Counted from the stretch's first letter, positions 17,663 to 27,176 are shown. The stretch: 64,000 nucleotides of DNA from Agathobacter sp. (GCA_022772675.1 JALEZW010000046.1:109411-173410); one strand, 5' to 3'. The notes: generated from the sequence alone by a model not told the origin. Made by a program: numbers and translations.

Positions 17663-18685
17663 TCAGTTTTCTTTTACCACACCCGGATGGAATGGCTGTA
17701 ATTCTCCCGGGTGATCAGTGGGAGTACAGAATACATCCCTTGTTTTAAAATCTGTAAAATAAATATATCGTGACGTAATATTGATATTGGAGAAATTCCC
17801 CTGGGCCAGTTCTTTATAGTCGCTGCCGTCATTTTTGATCATGCAGAGAGCCGGCGAATCCTTAGAATATCTCTGATAGTAAATATAGCTTCCGTAAACA
17901 TTATAGAGATCAACACTGTCCTTTGTAAGCGTGACGGGATTGCCAGACTGCATATTCGTGTGCACCAGTGCATTGTTCTGATCCACATCCAGATAGTAGA
18001 CATTATTGTCGCTTGTAACGATGGGCTTGTAACTGTTACAGTCATACACTTTACTGATGGAATCATTGGTGGTGTCAAACTGGTAAATGCCGCCATCGGA
18101 CTCGGTGCCGCTGGAGTAGAAATACTGTCCTAAGGCACTGCAGGTAAAGAGGTACGGCTCATAAACTTTCTGTCTGTCTTTTCCGTCAATACCAACTTTA
18201 TAAAGAGTTGTGGCCCGCTCATCATCATAGTGCAGATAGTAGATATAATTTCCAATCAGTGTTGCATACAGACACGGATCCGGGTCTAATACCGTTAAAT
18301 GTTCTCCATTTTTATCAATCCGGCAGAGACTGTTGCGGTCAAAGGAGAAGAAAGCGAAGCTTGCACTTTTCCCCTCATTGTTTCTGACATAGTAGACATA
18401 GTTGTCATCTGCATTGATGTACATTACCGTGTCGGGACTAAGCTTCTTTAGATGATTCCCTTCCAAGTCCATAGAGTAGAGACTGTAATTGTCATCGGGG
18501 TTGGCGAAATAGACGGTGCCGCTGTTTTCACAGAACAGACCGGCATTGTAGAGATTACCGGCACTGTTTCCGTTTACAAAGGTTTCGTTATATCTCATCC
18601 TTCCCTGAAAGTGAGAGTAGATTCCGCCGCTGATTAATAGCAGTGCAAATACTCCCAGAATAATAAATGGCAGATGTTTTTTCAT
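17663..18685 (-). CDS. DUF5050-like beta-propeller protein with N-terminal anchor
   Basis: A 340-residue exported or membrane-anchored protein: membrane helix about residues 6-22 (FIILGVFALLLISGGIY), then repeated about 45-residue blades built on Y-x-D-x-(S/G)-N/D-x-(L/V)-Y-Y/R patterns (for example NYVYYVRNNEG, NYIYYLHYDDE, NNVYYLDVDQN, SYIYYQRYSKD). This pattern is typical of DUF5050/prolow-density lipoprotein receptor-like propellers of Firmicutes. No enzymatic motif. Start set at 18685 because AGGAGGATTAC lies just upstream on this strand; the longer reading from 18757 lacks an SD. Opposite strand to its neighbours, monocistronic. Function unknown. Confidence 0.75.
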   Translation of the reverse strand: MKKHLPFIILGVFALLLISGGIYSHFQGRMRYNETFVNGNSAGNLYNAGLFCENSGTVYFANPDDNYSLYSMDLEGNHLKKLSPDTVMYINADDNYVYYVRNNEGKSASFAFFSFDRNSLCRIDKNGEHLTVLDPDPCLYATLIGNYIYYLHYDDERATTLYKVGIDGKDRQKVYEPYLFTCSALGQYFYSSGTESDGGIYQFDTTNDSISKVYDCNSYKPIVTSDNNVYYLDVDQNNALVHTNMQSGNPVTLTKDSVDLYNVYGSYIYYQRYSKDSPALCMIKNDGSDYKELAQGNFSNINITSRYIYFTDFKTRDVFCTPTDHPGELQPFHPGVVKEN

Positions 18686-18752
18686 GGTTTGTAATCCTCC
18701 TGTGTAACTTATGTATAATCTACGTAAAAAATAGAACTTTATGACCAATTTG

Positions 18753-18769
18753 GGCAAGGTGCACTTGCC
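18753..18769. promoter_or_regulatory. Candidate operator at the pheA promoter
   Basis: GGCAAG-GTGCA-CTTGCC, an inverted repeat with 6-bp arms whose right arm overlaps the -35 box of the pheA promoter. Placement suits a repressor site; the regulator is unknown. Confidence 0.4.
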
Positions 18770-18793
18770 TTTTAGGTCTTTGTGTTATATGAT
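18765..18793 (+). promoter_or_regulatory. Promoter of pheA
   Basis: TTGCCT at 18765-18770 and TATGAT at 18788-18793, spacer 17 bp, 29 bp before the ATG. Confidence 0.7.
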
Positions 18794-18821
18794 TTTATCA
18801 TAAAATACGAAGGAGTTCCAT

Positions 18822-19952
18822 ATGAAAGATTTACAGGATATCCGGAAAGACATCGACCGGATTGATGATCAGATCGTTGAACTGTATGAGGAGCGGATGA
18901 AGCTGACCTCCGAAGTGGCAGAATATAAGATCAATACCGGAAAGCAGGTATTTGACAAGGAGAGAGAGGAGTCCAAGCTGGCCACGCTTCAGAAAAAGGC
19001 AGAAAGTGATTTCACCAGGCATGGAATCAGAGAACTGTTTGAGCAGATTATGGCAATGAGCAGGAAGAAGCAGTATAAGCTTCTGACGGAACATGGGATA
19101 GTGCAGAAGCAGGAATTTATTCCGGTAGACAGCCTTGACTATTCTCATGCAAGAATTGTATTTCAGGGGCTTGAGGGGGCTTACAGCCAGCTGGCCATGG
19201 AGGAATTTTTCGGAAAGAATTGTGATAACTTTCATGTAGAGAGCTGGAAGGATGCCATGGAGGCAATTAAAAATGGCGATGCGGACTACGCCGTACTTCC
19301 CATTGAGAATTCCTCTGCAGGAATTGTTTCAGAAAATTATGACCTTTTGGTGGAATATGATAATTATATTGTGGGAGAGCAGATTATTAAGATTGACCAT
19401 GCACTTTTAGGACTTGAGGATGCGGATGAGCGTGATATTAAGAGCGTGTATTCCCACAAGCAGTCTCTGATGCAGTGCAGTGATTTTCTGGACAGCCATG
19501 CAGACTGGGAAAAATTCAGTGTGAGCAACAATGCAGTGGCAGCCAAAAAGGTAAAAGAGGATAGGGATATTTCCAAAGCCGCAATTGCCAGTGCGAAGAA
19601 TGCACAGATTTACGGTTTGAAGGTGCTTAGAAATTCCATCCAGAACAATAAAAATAATTCTACACGGTTCATTGTTGTAACCGGGAAGAAAATTTATACC
19701 GGACAGGCAAAACGCATCAGCATCTGTTTTGAGATTAACCACGAGAGCGGAGCGTTATACCATGCCCTGTCCCATTTTATCTACAATGGAATCAATATGA
19801 CAAATATTCAGTCCCGTCCTCTCCAGAACAAAAACTGGGAGTATCGGTTCTTTGTGGATTTTGAAGGGCGTTTCGAGGATAATGCAGTACAGAACGCACT
19901 TCGCGGACTTAAGGAGGAAACAATTTCCTTTAGGATTTTAGGTACATATTAA
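18822..19952 (+). CDS. pheA: Bifunctional chorismate mutase / prephenate dehydratase
   Basis: Converts chorismate via prephenate to phenylpyruvate (376 aa). AroQ-type chorismate mutase at residues 1-85 (LQDIRKDIDRIDDQIVELY, R-M-K-L-T), prephenate dehydratase about 105-285 (FQGLEGAYSQLAMEEFF; the essential T-R-F in NNSTRFIVV), and a C-terminal ACT domain (about 290-375) for phenylalanine feedback with GALYHAL and QSRP in place of the usual ESRP. SD AAGGAG before ATG 18822. The fused P-protein form is common in Lachnospiraceae. Confidence 0.95.
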   Translation: MKDLQDIRKDIDRIDDQIVELYEERMKLTSEVAEYKINTGKQVFDKEREESKLATLQKKAESDFTRHGIRELFEQIMAMSRKKQYKLLTEHGIVQKQEFIPVDSLDYSHARIVFQGLEGAYSQLAMEEFFGKNCDNFHVESWKDAMEAIKNGDADYAVLPIENSSAGIVSENYDLLVEYDNYIVGEQIIKIDHALLGLEDADERDIKSVYSHKQSLMQCSDFLDSHADWEKFSVSNNAVAAKKVKEDRDISKAAIASAKNAQIYGLKVLRNSIQNNKNNSTRFIVVTGKKIYTGQAKRISICFEINHESGALYHALSHFIYNGINMTNIQSRPLQNKNWEYRFFVDFEGRFEDNAVQNALRGLKEETISFRILGTY

Positions 19953-19972
19953 AGAGAAAAAGGGGTGAAATT

Positions 19973-21511
19973 ATGGCGATTCACACATTTGGTGCCATTT
20001 ACATCGGAACCTATGATGTAAGTCTGAAGGTATTTGAATTTACAGGCAAGAAAAAATTTCATGAGGTGGATCATATCCGGTCCAGACTGGAGCTGGGAAA
20101 AGCTGCATATGGTACGGGGGGTATCGGCTATGAGAAGGTGGATGCCTTATGCGAGACACTGGTACAGTTTAAGGAAATCATGGAGAGCTATCGGGTGGAT
20201 AACTATGAGGTCTATGCGGCATCTGTTCTCCGGGATGCATCCAATGAGGTTTTTGTGCTGGACCAGATTTATCTTCGCACCGGCTTTCATGTGAAAGTAT
20301 TAAGCAACTCTGAGCACCGCTTTATCAGCTATAAGGCGGTAGCAGGAAGTCCTGTTTTTGAAGAAATGATTAAAACAAGTGCGGCTGTTGTGGATGTGGG
20401 TGGCGCCAGCGTGCAGATTACCATTTTCAGGGATGGAAAACTGATTACAACCCAGCATATCGAGGCGGGAATTATGCGGCTGCGTAATCTGCTGGGGGAC
20501 AGAGGCCATTCCCTTAAGATGTATGAGAACCAGATTGAGGAATTCTTAAACAAGAAACTGGAAGGCTTCCGTGCCATGTACATGAATGAGCCGGTGGATT
20601 ACCTGATATTGATCAGCGATTATGCCGGAGGACTTGTAAAAAAGATTGAGGAAAAGAATTCGAAGAGCCGACAGGTGAAGCTGGAGAAATTTACGAAATT
20701 TATTGATAAGCTGCAGAAAAAGACACTGGAGGAAATTACGGCAGAGTTAAATCTATCCGATGAGAGAGAACCGCTTATTATCCCGGCCATTATTCTGTTT
20801 AAAACCATGGCTATGAGTATCAGTCCACAGGAGGTATGGGTTCCGGGAGTGAATATTCTGGATGGTATTGCATATGATTATGCCCAGAGAAATAAGCTTT
20901 TACCTGCAACCCATGATTTTGATGCGGATGTTATTTCCGCAGCGACGTTTCTTTCGGAGCATTATAACAGTTATTCGCCACATATTAAAACACTTTCTAA
21001 ACTTTCCATCAAGATTTTTGATGCGATGAAGAAGGTGCACGGACTTGGTAAAAGAGAAAGACTTTTGCTGGAGGTTGCCACAATTTTACATGACTGCGGT
21101 AAATTTGTAAGTTTTACGGAAGCACCGGACAGTACTTATCATATCATTATGTCATCGGAAATTATAGGTCTGACCCATCAGGAGCGGGAAATTGTGGCTC
21201 AGGTAGTGAGGTATAATACAGTACCTCTGGATCCCTATGAGAAAGTGTCCGATGTGCTGAGCGAGGAGGATTACCTGTGTGTGGCAAAACTTTCTGCAAT
21301 TCTTCGGGTGGCAAATGCACTGGATCAGAGCCATAAGCAGAAATTTAAGAATATCAAGATCGCCATGCGTGACAGAAATCTCGTGATCACCGTGGAGGCC
21401 TTTGAGGATATTTCCTTAGAGCAGGCACTTTTTGAGGCAAAGACCTCTTATTTTGAAAATGTTTACAGTATGAAACCGGTTTTAAAAGAAAAACGTATCT
21501 ATGTTTATTAA
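19973..21511 (+). CDS. ppx: Ppx/GppA exopolyphosphatase with HD domain
   Basis: A 512-residue protein: ASKHA ATPase-fold halves (IYIGTYDVSLKVFEF; VVDVGGASVQITIF as phosphate-binding loop) over residues 1-310, then an HD-type phosphohydrolase-like helical domain from about 325 with ILHDCGKFV. Family members hydrolyse polyphosphate or pppGpp. It directly precedes ppk, so the pair likely balances polyphosphate synthesis and breakdown. SD AGGGGTG before ATG 19973. Whether the substrate is polyP or pppGpp cannot be told from the sequence. Confidence 0.88.
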   Translation: MAIHTFGAIYIGTYDVSLKVFEFTGKKKFHEVDHIRSRLELGKAAYGTGGIGYEKVDALCETLVQFKEIMESYRVDNYEVYAASVLRDASNEVFVLDQIYLRTGFHVKVLSNSEHRFISYKAVAGSPVFEEMIKTSAAVVDVGGASVQITIFRDGKLITTQHIEAGIMRLRNLLGDRGHSLKMYENQIEEFLNKKLEGFRAMYMNEPVDYLILISDYAGGLVKKIEEKNSKSRQVKLEKFTKFIDKLQKKTLEEITAELNLSDEREPLIIPAIILFKTMAMSISPQEVWVPGVNILDGIAYDYAQRNKLLPATHDFDADVISAATFLSEHYNSYSPHIKTLSKLSIKIFDAMKKVHGLGKRERLLLEVATILHDCGKFVSFTEAPDSTYHIIMSSEIIGLTHQEREIVAQVVRYNTVPLDPYEKVSDVLSEEDYLCVAKLSAILRVANALDQSHKQKFKNIKIAMRDRNLVITVEAFEDISLEQALFEAKTSYFENVYSMKPVLKEKRIYVY

Positions 21512-21543
21512 GCGGTACTGATTAATTTTTGAAGGAGAATATT

Positions 21544-23670
21544 ATGGACGCAAAAATAGATTTTACCAATCCGGAATATTATGAGAACAGGGAGTTGAGC
21601 TGGATCAAGTTTGACCAGCGTGTATTAAGCGAGGCAAGGGATAAGACGATTCCTCTTCTGGAGCGGCTTAAATTTATCAGTATTACCTCTTCGAATCTGG
21701 ATGAGTTTTTTATGGTACGTGTGGCATCTCTTCTGGATATGGTGCATGCAGATTATAAGAAACGCGATATTGCAGGAATGACAGCAACCGAGCAGCTTGC
21801 TGCCATCAATAAGGCTACAAGAGAACTTGTGAATACCCAGTACAGTACATACAGCCGGTCACTGGTTCCACTTTTAAACAAAGAAGGCATCTATCTTATT
21901 GATGCTTATGAGGATTTAAATGAGGAACAGGAAAAATTCGTAGACCGGTATTTTATGGAAAATGTATATCCGGTACTGACGCCGATGGCGGTGGATGCAT
22001 CCCGTCCGTTTCCACTTATCAGGAATAAGACATTAAATATTGCAGCACTTCTGACAGGAAAGCAGAAGGACGAGGAGACCGTATTTGCAACAGTTCAGGT
22101 ACCCAGTGTACTTCCGCGTCTGGTGCAGATTCCAAGTGATGAGGGAACTACCAGCTTTATTCTTTTAGAGCAGATTATTGAGCGTAATATCGGAGTGCTG
22201 TTCTCCAATTATAAAGTATTGTGTGCATATCCGTACCGGATTATGAGAAATGCAGATCTGACCATTGATGAGGATGAGGCTTCCGATCTGTTAAAGGAGA
22301 TTGAGAGCAAGCTTAAGATGCGCCAGTGGGGCGAAGTTATCAGGCTGGAAATTGAGGAAAAGGCAGATAAAAAGCTTTTAAAATTCTTAAAGTCCGAACT
22401 TAAAGTGGCGGAAGAAGATGTTTTTGAGATTGGCGGACCAATCGACCTGACATTTTTAATGAAGCTGTATGGGATTGAAGGATATGATCATCTCAGATAT
22501 AAGCCATATACGCCACAGCGCGTTCCGGAGATTGAGCCGGGCAGCAATATTTTTGAAGCAATCCGGAAAGGGGATATCTTTTTACATCATCCTTATGAAA
22601 CCTTTGATCCGGTTGTGGATTTTATCCGTCAGGCATCAAAGGATCCGGATGTGCTTGCCATCAAACAGACCCTGTACCGTGTCAGTGGTAATTCGCCTAT
22701 CATCAGCAGTCTTGCCCAGGCAGCGGAAAACGGCAAGCAGGTAACGGTTCTCGTGGAATTAAAGGCACGTTTTGACGAGGAGCACAATATCGTCTGGGCG
22801 AAAAAGTTAGAGCAGGCCGGCTGCCATGTTATCTATGGTCTGGTAGGTCTTAAGACCCACAGTAAGATTGCGCTGGTTGTCCGCAGGGAGGAGGATGGTA
22901 TCCGCCGTTATGTTCATCTGGGCACTGGAAATTATAATGATTCCACTGCAAAGCTCTATACCGACTGTGGAATCTTTACCTGCAAGGAGTCCATTGGCGA
23001 GGATGCCACAGCCGTATTTAACATGTTATCCGGTTATTCTGAGCCGTTAGCATGGAATGAACTGGCACTTGCACCGTACTGGCTGCGTGACAAATTCCTT
23101 CGTCTGATTCGCAGAGAGATGAAAAATGCAAAACAGGGCAAAGAAGCAAGAATTGTTGCCAAGATGAATTCCCTCTGTGATCCGGAAATCATTGCAGCAC
23201 TGTATGAGGCATCCTCCTGTGGCGTTAAGATTGATCTGATCGTCCGGGGAATCTGCTGTCTGCGTGTGGGTATTTCGGGAGTCAGTGAAAATATCAGTGT
23301 TCGTTCCATCGTAGGAAACTTTTTGGAGCACAGCCGTATTTTCTATTTCTGGAACGATGGAAATACGGAGGTGTACATGGGAAGTGCGGACTGGATGCCC
23401 CGTAATCTGGACCGCCGTGTAGAAATCGTGTTCCCGGTACTTGAAGATGAGCTTAAGGAAAAGGCAATCCATATCTTACAGGTGGAGCTGGAGGACAATG
23501 TCAAGGCACGGGTGCTGCAGCCTGACGGAGAGTATGAAAAGGTTGACAAACGGGGCAAGGTGCTTGTCAATTCCCAGGAGCAGTTCTGCAGGGAAGCAGA
23601 GGAAGCCGTTCCAAGTGTCAATCCGGGTGGAAATCAGCGGATCTTTGTACCGGCTGAGCCAGCCGAATAA
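21544..23670 (+). CDS. ppk1: Polyphosphate kinase 1
   Basis: Makes inorganic polyphosphate from ATP (708 aa). N-terminal domain begins with NRELSWIKFDQRVL; the catalytic half has the phospholipase-D-like fold with KTHSKIALVVRR (autophosphorylated His) and the second histidine region near LEHSRIFYFWNDG followed by YMGSADWMPRNLDRRVE. Start at ATG 21544 with SD GAAGGAGA; the upstream in-frame TTG is part of the SD. Ends without an obvious terminator, 40 bp before the infC promoter. Confidence 0.95.
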   Translation: MDAKIDFTNPEYYENRELSWIKFDQRVLSEARDKTIPLLERLKFISITSSNLDEFFMVRVASLLDMVHADYKKRDIAGMTATEQLAAINKATRELVNTQYSTYSRSLVPLLNKEGIYLIDAYEDLNEEQEKFVDRYFMENVYPVLTPMAVDASRPFPLIRNKTLNIAALLTGKQKDEETVFATVQVPSVLPRLVQIPSDEGTTSFILLEQIIERNIGVLFSNYKVLCAYPYRIMRNADLTIDEDEASDLLKEIESKLKMRQWGEVIRLEIEEKADKKLLKFLKSELKVAEEDVFEIGGPIDLTFLMKLYGIEGYDHLRYKPYTPQRVPEIEPGSNIFEAIRKGDIFLHHPYETFDPVVDFIRQASKDPDVLAIKQTLYRVSGNSPIISSLAQAAENGKQVTVLVELKARFDEEHNIVWAKKLEQAGCHVIYGLVGLKTHSKIALVVRREEDGIRRYVHLGTGNYNDSTAKLYTDCGIFTCKESIGEDATAVFNMLSGYSEPLAWNELALAPYWLRDKFLRLIRREMKNAKQGKEARIVAKMNSLCDPEIIAALYEASSCGVKIDLIVRGICCLRVGISGVSENISVRSIVGNFLEHSRIFYFWNDGNTEVYMGSADWMPRNLDRRVEIVFPVLEDELKEKAIHILQVELEDNVKARVLQPDGEYEKVDKRGKVLVNSQEQFCREAEEAVPSVNPGGNQRIFVPAEPAE

Positions 23671-23709
23671 GACATGGATTAAGAATGGAAGCCATTAGTG
23701 AAAAAGTAG

Positions 23710-23738
23710 TTGACAATACCGTCAGCACATGATATAGT
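23710..23738 (+). promoter_or_regulatory. Promoter of the infC-rpmI-rplT operon
   Basis: TTGACA at 23710-23715 and TATAGT at 23733-23738 with a 17-bp spacer; near-consensus, placed about 150 bp before the infC start so that a long leader is transcribed. Confidence 0.9.
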
Positions 23739-23744
23739 ATAGAA

Positions 23745-23889
23745 GTTGTTAAGAAACAAGTAGAGTATCCACTCTCACCTAAGCGCAATGGCGCGACTTA
23801 GTGTTCATACTTTTAGCATGGTTTTATGAATGTTAGATGTAATAGTGGATAGTCTGCCTATCCACTATTTTTATTGGAGGTACAAAACC
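23745..23889 (+). promoter_or_regulatory. infC leader (L20-type attenuation leader)
   Basis: The leader holds a perfect 11-bp terminator stem, ATAGTGGATAG (23842-23852) with CTATCCACTAT (23858-23868), followed by TTTTT. An upstream segment TATCCACT (23766-23773) is complementary to AGTGGATA (23844-23851) of the terminator 5' arm, giving a mutually exclusive antiterminator pairing. A further stem, CTAAG-CGC...GCG-CTTAG, lies between. This is the known layout of the Firmicutes infC-rpmI-rplT leader in which excess L20 favours termination; use of L20 here is inferred from family knowledge. Confidence 0.8.
23842..23872 (+). terminator. Leader terminator upstream of infC
   Basis: Perfect 11-bp stem with 5-nt loop (TCTGC) followed by T5; located before the infC SD, so it acts as an attenuator rather than a gene-end terminator. 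Confidence 0.85.
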
Positions 23890-24396
23890 ATTAGCGAATT
23901 AATGATTAACGAACAGATCAGGGACAGAGAGGTTCGTCTGATCGGACCGGATGGAGAACAGGTAGGTATCGTTTCATCCCGGGAAGCCCAGAAAATTGCA
24001 GATGAAGCAGGACTTGACCTTGTCAAGATTGCTCCGAATGCCAAGCCGCCGGTATGTAAGGTGATTGATTATGGGAAATACCGTTATGAGCTTGCCCGCA
24101 AGGAAAAAGATGCCAAGAAGAAGCAGAAGATTGTAGAACTTAAGGAAATCCGCCTGTCACCGAACATTGACACCAATGATTTGAATACTAAGATGAATGC
24201 TGCAAGAAAGTTTTTATCTAAGGGGAACAAGGTTAAGATTACGCTTCGTTTCCGCGGACGTGAGATGGCTCACATGAACAGCAGCAAGCATATTCTTGAT
24301 GACATCGCTGAGTCGCTTTCCGATATAGCAGTAGTGGAGAAAGCACCGAAGGTCGAGGGCAGAAGCATCGGTATGGTGTTGGCAGAGAAAAGATAA
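23890..24396 (+). CDS. infC: Translation initiation factor IF-3 (ATT start)
   Basis: IF-3 (168 aa from the proposed start) selects the initiator tRNA and keeps subunits apart. N-domain: [19 protein letters not shown] and [19 protein letters not shown]; linker rich in Lys; C-domain: [29 protein letters not shown]. The SD GGAGG (23876-23880) is 9 nt from ATT at 23890, while the first in-frame ATG (23902) is 21 nt away. An AUU start is the known autoregulatory feature of infC in other bacteria, because IF-3 discriminates against non-AUG starts. An ORF reading from ATG 23830 would run through the attenuator and is rejected. Confidence 0.9.
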   Translation: MSELMINEQIRDREVRLIGPDGEQVGIVSSREAQKIADEAGLDLVKIAPNAKPPVCKVIDYGKYRYELARKEKDAKKKQKIVELKEIRLSPNIDTNDLNTKMNAARKFLSKGNKVKITLRFRGREMAHMNSSKHILDDIAESLSDIAVVEKAPKVEGRSIGMVLAEKR

Positions 24397-24419
24397 CATT
24401 TATTAAGGAGGAATACACA

Positions 24420-24617
24420 ATGCCAAAAATTAAGACAAACAGAGCAGCTGCAAAGCGCTTCAAAGCAACCGGAACCGGAAAATTAAAGAGAGGCAAAGCT
24501 TACAGAAGACATATCTTAACAAAGAAGACCCGTAAGACTAAGAGAAATCTTAGAAAGCCGGAAATTGTTGATTCAACAAACGTTAAGAATATGAAGAAGA
24601 TTTTACCATACATCTAG
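24420..24617 (+). CDS. rpmI: 50S ribosomal protein L35
   Basis: 65 residues, very basic, with the family N-terminus [18 protein letters not shown] and [25 protein letters not shown] before ATG 24420. Second gene of infC-rpmI-rplT. Confidence 0.97.
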   Translation: MPKIKTNRAAAKRFKATGTGKLKRGKAYRRHILTKKTRKTKRNLRKPEIVDSTNVKNMKKILPYI

Positions 24618-24641
24618 GATTTGTTAAGGAGGATATAGGAA

Positions 24642-24998
24642 ATGGCAAGAGTTAAAGGCGGATTAGGCGCTAAAAAGAAACATAACAGAACGTTAAAATT
24701 AGCAAAGGGTTACAGAGGAGCAAGATCTAAGCAGTACCGTGTAGCTAAGCAGTCCGTTATGAGAGCCTTAACAAGTTCTTATGCAGGACGTAAAGAGAGA
24801 AAGAGACAGTTCCGTCAGTTATGGATTGCCCGTATCAACGCAGCAGCCCGTTTGAACGGACTTTCTTACAGCCAGTTTATGCATGGCCTGAAGCTTGCAG
24901 GAGCTGATTTAAACCGTAAGGTATTAGCAGATATGGCTGTTACCGATGCAGAAGGTTTTGCAAAGCTTGCAGAAGTTGCAAAGAACGCATTGGCATAA
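24642..24998 (+). CDS. rplT: 50S ribosomal protein L20
   Basis: 118 residues, typical length. N-terminal basic extension ([22 protein letters not shown]), helical region ([20 protein letters not shown]) and C-terminal globular part ([22 protein letters not shown]). Assembly-initiating protein of the large subunit and, in Firmicutes, repressor of this operon through the leader at 23745-23889. SD AAGGAGG before ATG 24642. Confidence 0.97.
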   Translation: MARVKGGLGAKKKHNRTLKLAKGYRGARSKQYRVAKQSVMRALTSSYAGRKERKRQFRQLWIARINAAARLNGLSYSQFMHGLKLAGADLNRKVLADMAVTDAEGFAKLAEVAKNALA

Positions 24999-25013
24999 TT
25001 TATAATGTTTTAT

Positions 25014-25048
25014 AAAAAACCCGGACAGGTTATGGTCCGGGTTTTTTT
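25014..25048. terminator. Bidirectional terminator between rplT and the AraC gene
   Basis: AACCCGGAC (25018-25026) and GTCCGGGTT (25035-25043) flanked by A6 on the left and T7 on the right, so it works on both strands. The stop codon of the minus-strand regulator (25030-25032) lies in its loop. Confidence 0.92.
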
Positions 25049-25866
25049 GAACTTCGATATTCTTTTGGAGACATTCCTTTATTCTTTCGAAAGGTTTTGG
25101 AAAAATACAGTCCGTTATCGAAGCCCACAGAGTTTGCAATGGCAGTGATGGAAAGACCGGAATGTTCCAGCAGATAACAGGCCTGCTTCATTCGGAATTC
25201 CGTTAGATATTCCTTCGGGGATTTCTGCATAACGAGCTCAAAGGAACGGAACAGATGACTGCGGCTTAGGCCGACATAGCCTGCAATATCTTCCACCGTG
25301 ATGGGGTAGGAGTAGTTGGCATTGATATATTCAACACTTTTCTGGACATAGGCAGCGGCGGTAAGTTGTGTATCCTTCCTTTTGGCTGACTGCAGAAACA
25401 GGGCAAGTGTTGTGTAAAGCCGCCCGGTCATTTCCACGGCGTGTTCGAAACTGTTCCCCCGTGCGTCATAGATGTGCAGGAGCTGCCGCTTTACTTCATC
25501 CCCGTTTGGGACTGCATGGATATAGGGCTTTTCTCTGGAAAAATCGGTTGCCTGAAGGATGGCTGCGGCATCACTTCCGGTAAAACCTACCCAGGCATAT
25601 TCCCAGGGATCGTTCACATCTGCCTGGTAGATGACCTCGGTGTTGGGGTAGACAAGAAAGGCATCACCGGCATTTAATGTATGCGTCTTACGGTTCAGCG
25701 TGTAGCTTCCCTGTCCGGAAATGATATAGTGGATCAGATAATGATCGCGAATTCCCGGTCCCCACTGGTAGCCGGAGTCACACCGCTGGCAGCCAACGTT
25801 GTAAACAGACAGGGATACGAGATCTTTTGCGTCGGCTTTGTAGGAATTTTTATATTGGTCATTCAT
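25030..25866 (-). CDS. AraC-family transcriptional regulator
   Basis: A 278-residue regulator: N-terminal cupin-type ligand domain (about 15-160; IRDHYLIHYIISGQGSY, LNAGDAFLVYPNTEVIYQ) and C-terminal double helix-turn-helix (about 180-275; TVEDIAGYVGLSRSHLFRSF and GFDNGLYFSKTFRKNKGMSP). This layout is typical of sugar-responsive activators of alpha-galactoside, melibiose or similar operons. SD GAGGAGAA before the start at 25866. It is divergent from galE over 211 bp, so galE could be a target; there is no sugar hydrolase or transporter nearby to name the ligand. Confidence 0.9.
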   Translation of the reverse strand: MNDQYKNSYKADAKDLVSLSVYNVGCQRCDSGYQWGPGIRDHYLIHYIISGQGSYTLNRKTHTLNAGDAFLVYPNTEVIYQADVNDPWEYAWVGFTGSDAAAILQATDFSREKPYIHAVPNGDEVKRQLLHIYDARGNSFEHAVEMTGRLYTTLALFLQSAKRKDTQLTAAAYVQKSVEYINANYSYPITVEDIAGYVGLSRSHLFRSFELVMQKSPKEYLTEFRMKQACYLLEHSGLSITAIANSVGFDNGLYFSKTFRKNKGMSPKEYRSSKKPGP

Positions 25867-25945
25867 AGTGGGTTCTCCTCATGGCTTTGCTTTTGGTATG
25901 TTGAAACCTCCATAGAATATGTGGTAAGTTTCTGCTGCTTAAAAT

Positions 25946-25975
25946 AGTATATCTCTATTTAAAGAAGTTATACAA
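25946..25975 (-). promoter_or_regulatory. Candidate promoter of the AraC-family gene
   Basis: On the minus strand, TTGTAT (25975-25970) and TATACT (25951-25946) with an 18-bp spacer, about 80 bp before the start codon. No equally good galE promoter was found in the same gap. Confidence 0.45.
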
Positions 25976-26077
25976 CATTTTTACATATTTTTTCTACATT
26001 TTGTTCTATACAAAGAGGAAAAAGAGGGATAAAATTAAGATAACAAAACAAGTACAAAGGAAAGGGAGAGTGGTATT

Positions 26078-27094
26078 ATGGCAATTTTAGTTACTGGAGG
26101 AGCAGGTTATATTGGAAGTCACACATGTGTAGAGCTTTTGAATGCCGGATATGAGGTAGTTGTTCTTGACAATTTGTCCAATGCATCCGAAAAGTCTCTT
26201 GACCGTGTTAAGGCACTGACAGGAAAGAATCTGGCTTTTTACAAGGGAGATATTCTTGATCGTGATATTTTAAACAGGATTTTTTCAGAGCAGAAGATTG
26301 ACAGCTGCATTCATTTTGCGGGACTTAAGGCTGTTGGCGAGTCAGTAGAGAAGCCTTGGGAGTATTATAATAATAATATTGCAGGGACACTTACCTTAGT
26401 GGATGTGATGCGCCAGAACAACTGTAAGAACATTATCTTTTCTTCCTCTGCAACCGTATACGGAGATCCGGCAGAGATTCCGATTACCGAGAACTGCCCG
26501 AAGGGACAGTGTACAAACCCCTACGGCTGGACCAAGTCCATGCTGGAGCAGATCTTATCGGATATTTACAAGGCAGATAACGAGTGGAATGTGATTCTGC
26601 TTCGTTACTTTAATCCCATTGGAGCGCATCCAAGCGGAACCATGGGAGAGAACCCCAATGGAATTCCAAATAATCTGATGCCTTACATTACCCAGGTGGC
26701 AGTAGGCAAATTAAAGGAACTTGGGGTATTCGGGGATGACTACGATACTCCGGATGGAACCGGCGTGCGTGATTATATCCATGTTGTGGATCTGGCAGCT
26801 GGTCATGTGAAGGCACTGAAGAAAATCGAGGAGAAGGCAGGTCTTTGCATCTATAATCTGGGTACCGGACATGGCTACAGTGTTCTGGATATCGTGAAGA
26901 ATTTTGAAGAGGCAAATGGCATTAAGATTCCATACAGCATCAAGCCGCGCCGTGCGGGAGATATTGCTACCTGTTATTGCGACCCGGGTAAGGCGGAGAG
27001 AGAGCTGGGCTGGAAAGCACAGTATGGCATTAAAGAGATGTGTGCAGATTCCTGGAGATGGCAGAAGAATAATCCCAACGGATATGAGGATTAA
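26078..27094 (+). CDS. galE: UDP-glucose 4-epimerase
   Basis: Interconverts UDP-glucose and UDP-galactose (338 aa) for galactose use and surface glycan precursors. NAD-binding [15 protein letters not shown] at the N-terminus, catalytic SSSATVYG and Y-G-W-T-K (YxxxK), substrate region [12 protein letters not shown], and [11 protein letters not shown]. Full length for the family. SD AAAGGGAGAG before ATG 26078. Stands alone, divergent from an AraC regulator. Confidence 0.96.
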   Translation: MAILVTGGAGYIGSHTCVELLNAGYEVVVLDNLSNASEKSLDRVKALTGKNLAFYKGDILDRDILNRIFSEQKIDSCIHFAGLKAVGESVEKPWEYYNNNIAGTLTLVDVMRQNNCKNIIFSSSATVYGDPAEIPITENCPKGQCTNPYGWTKSMLEQILSDIYKADNEWNVILLRYFNPIGAHPSGTMGENPNGIPNNLMPYITQVAVGKLKELGVFGDDYDTPDGTGVRDYIHVVDLAAGHVKALKKIEEKAGLCIYNLGTGHGYSVLDIVKNFEEANGIKIPYSIKPRRAGDIATCYCDPGKAERELGWKAQYGIKEMCADSWRWQKNNPNGYED

Positions 27095-27176
27095 TGGGAA
27101 ATATTTTACTTAAAATGCGTGAAATTTTTAAATTTTTTTAAAAATAAAAAGATTTTATATAATTTAGAAAAAACCC

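Noticed and set aside
23830..23889. ATG 23830 as the start of infC
   Set aside because: The codons would be the attenuator hairpin itself and the translated extension has no resemblance to IF-3.
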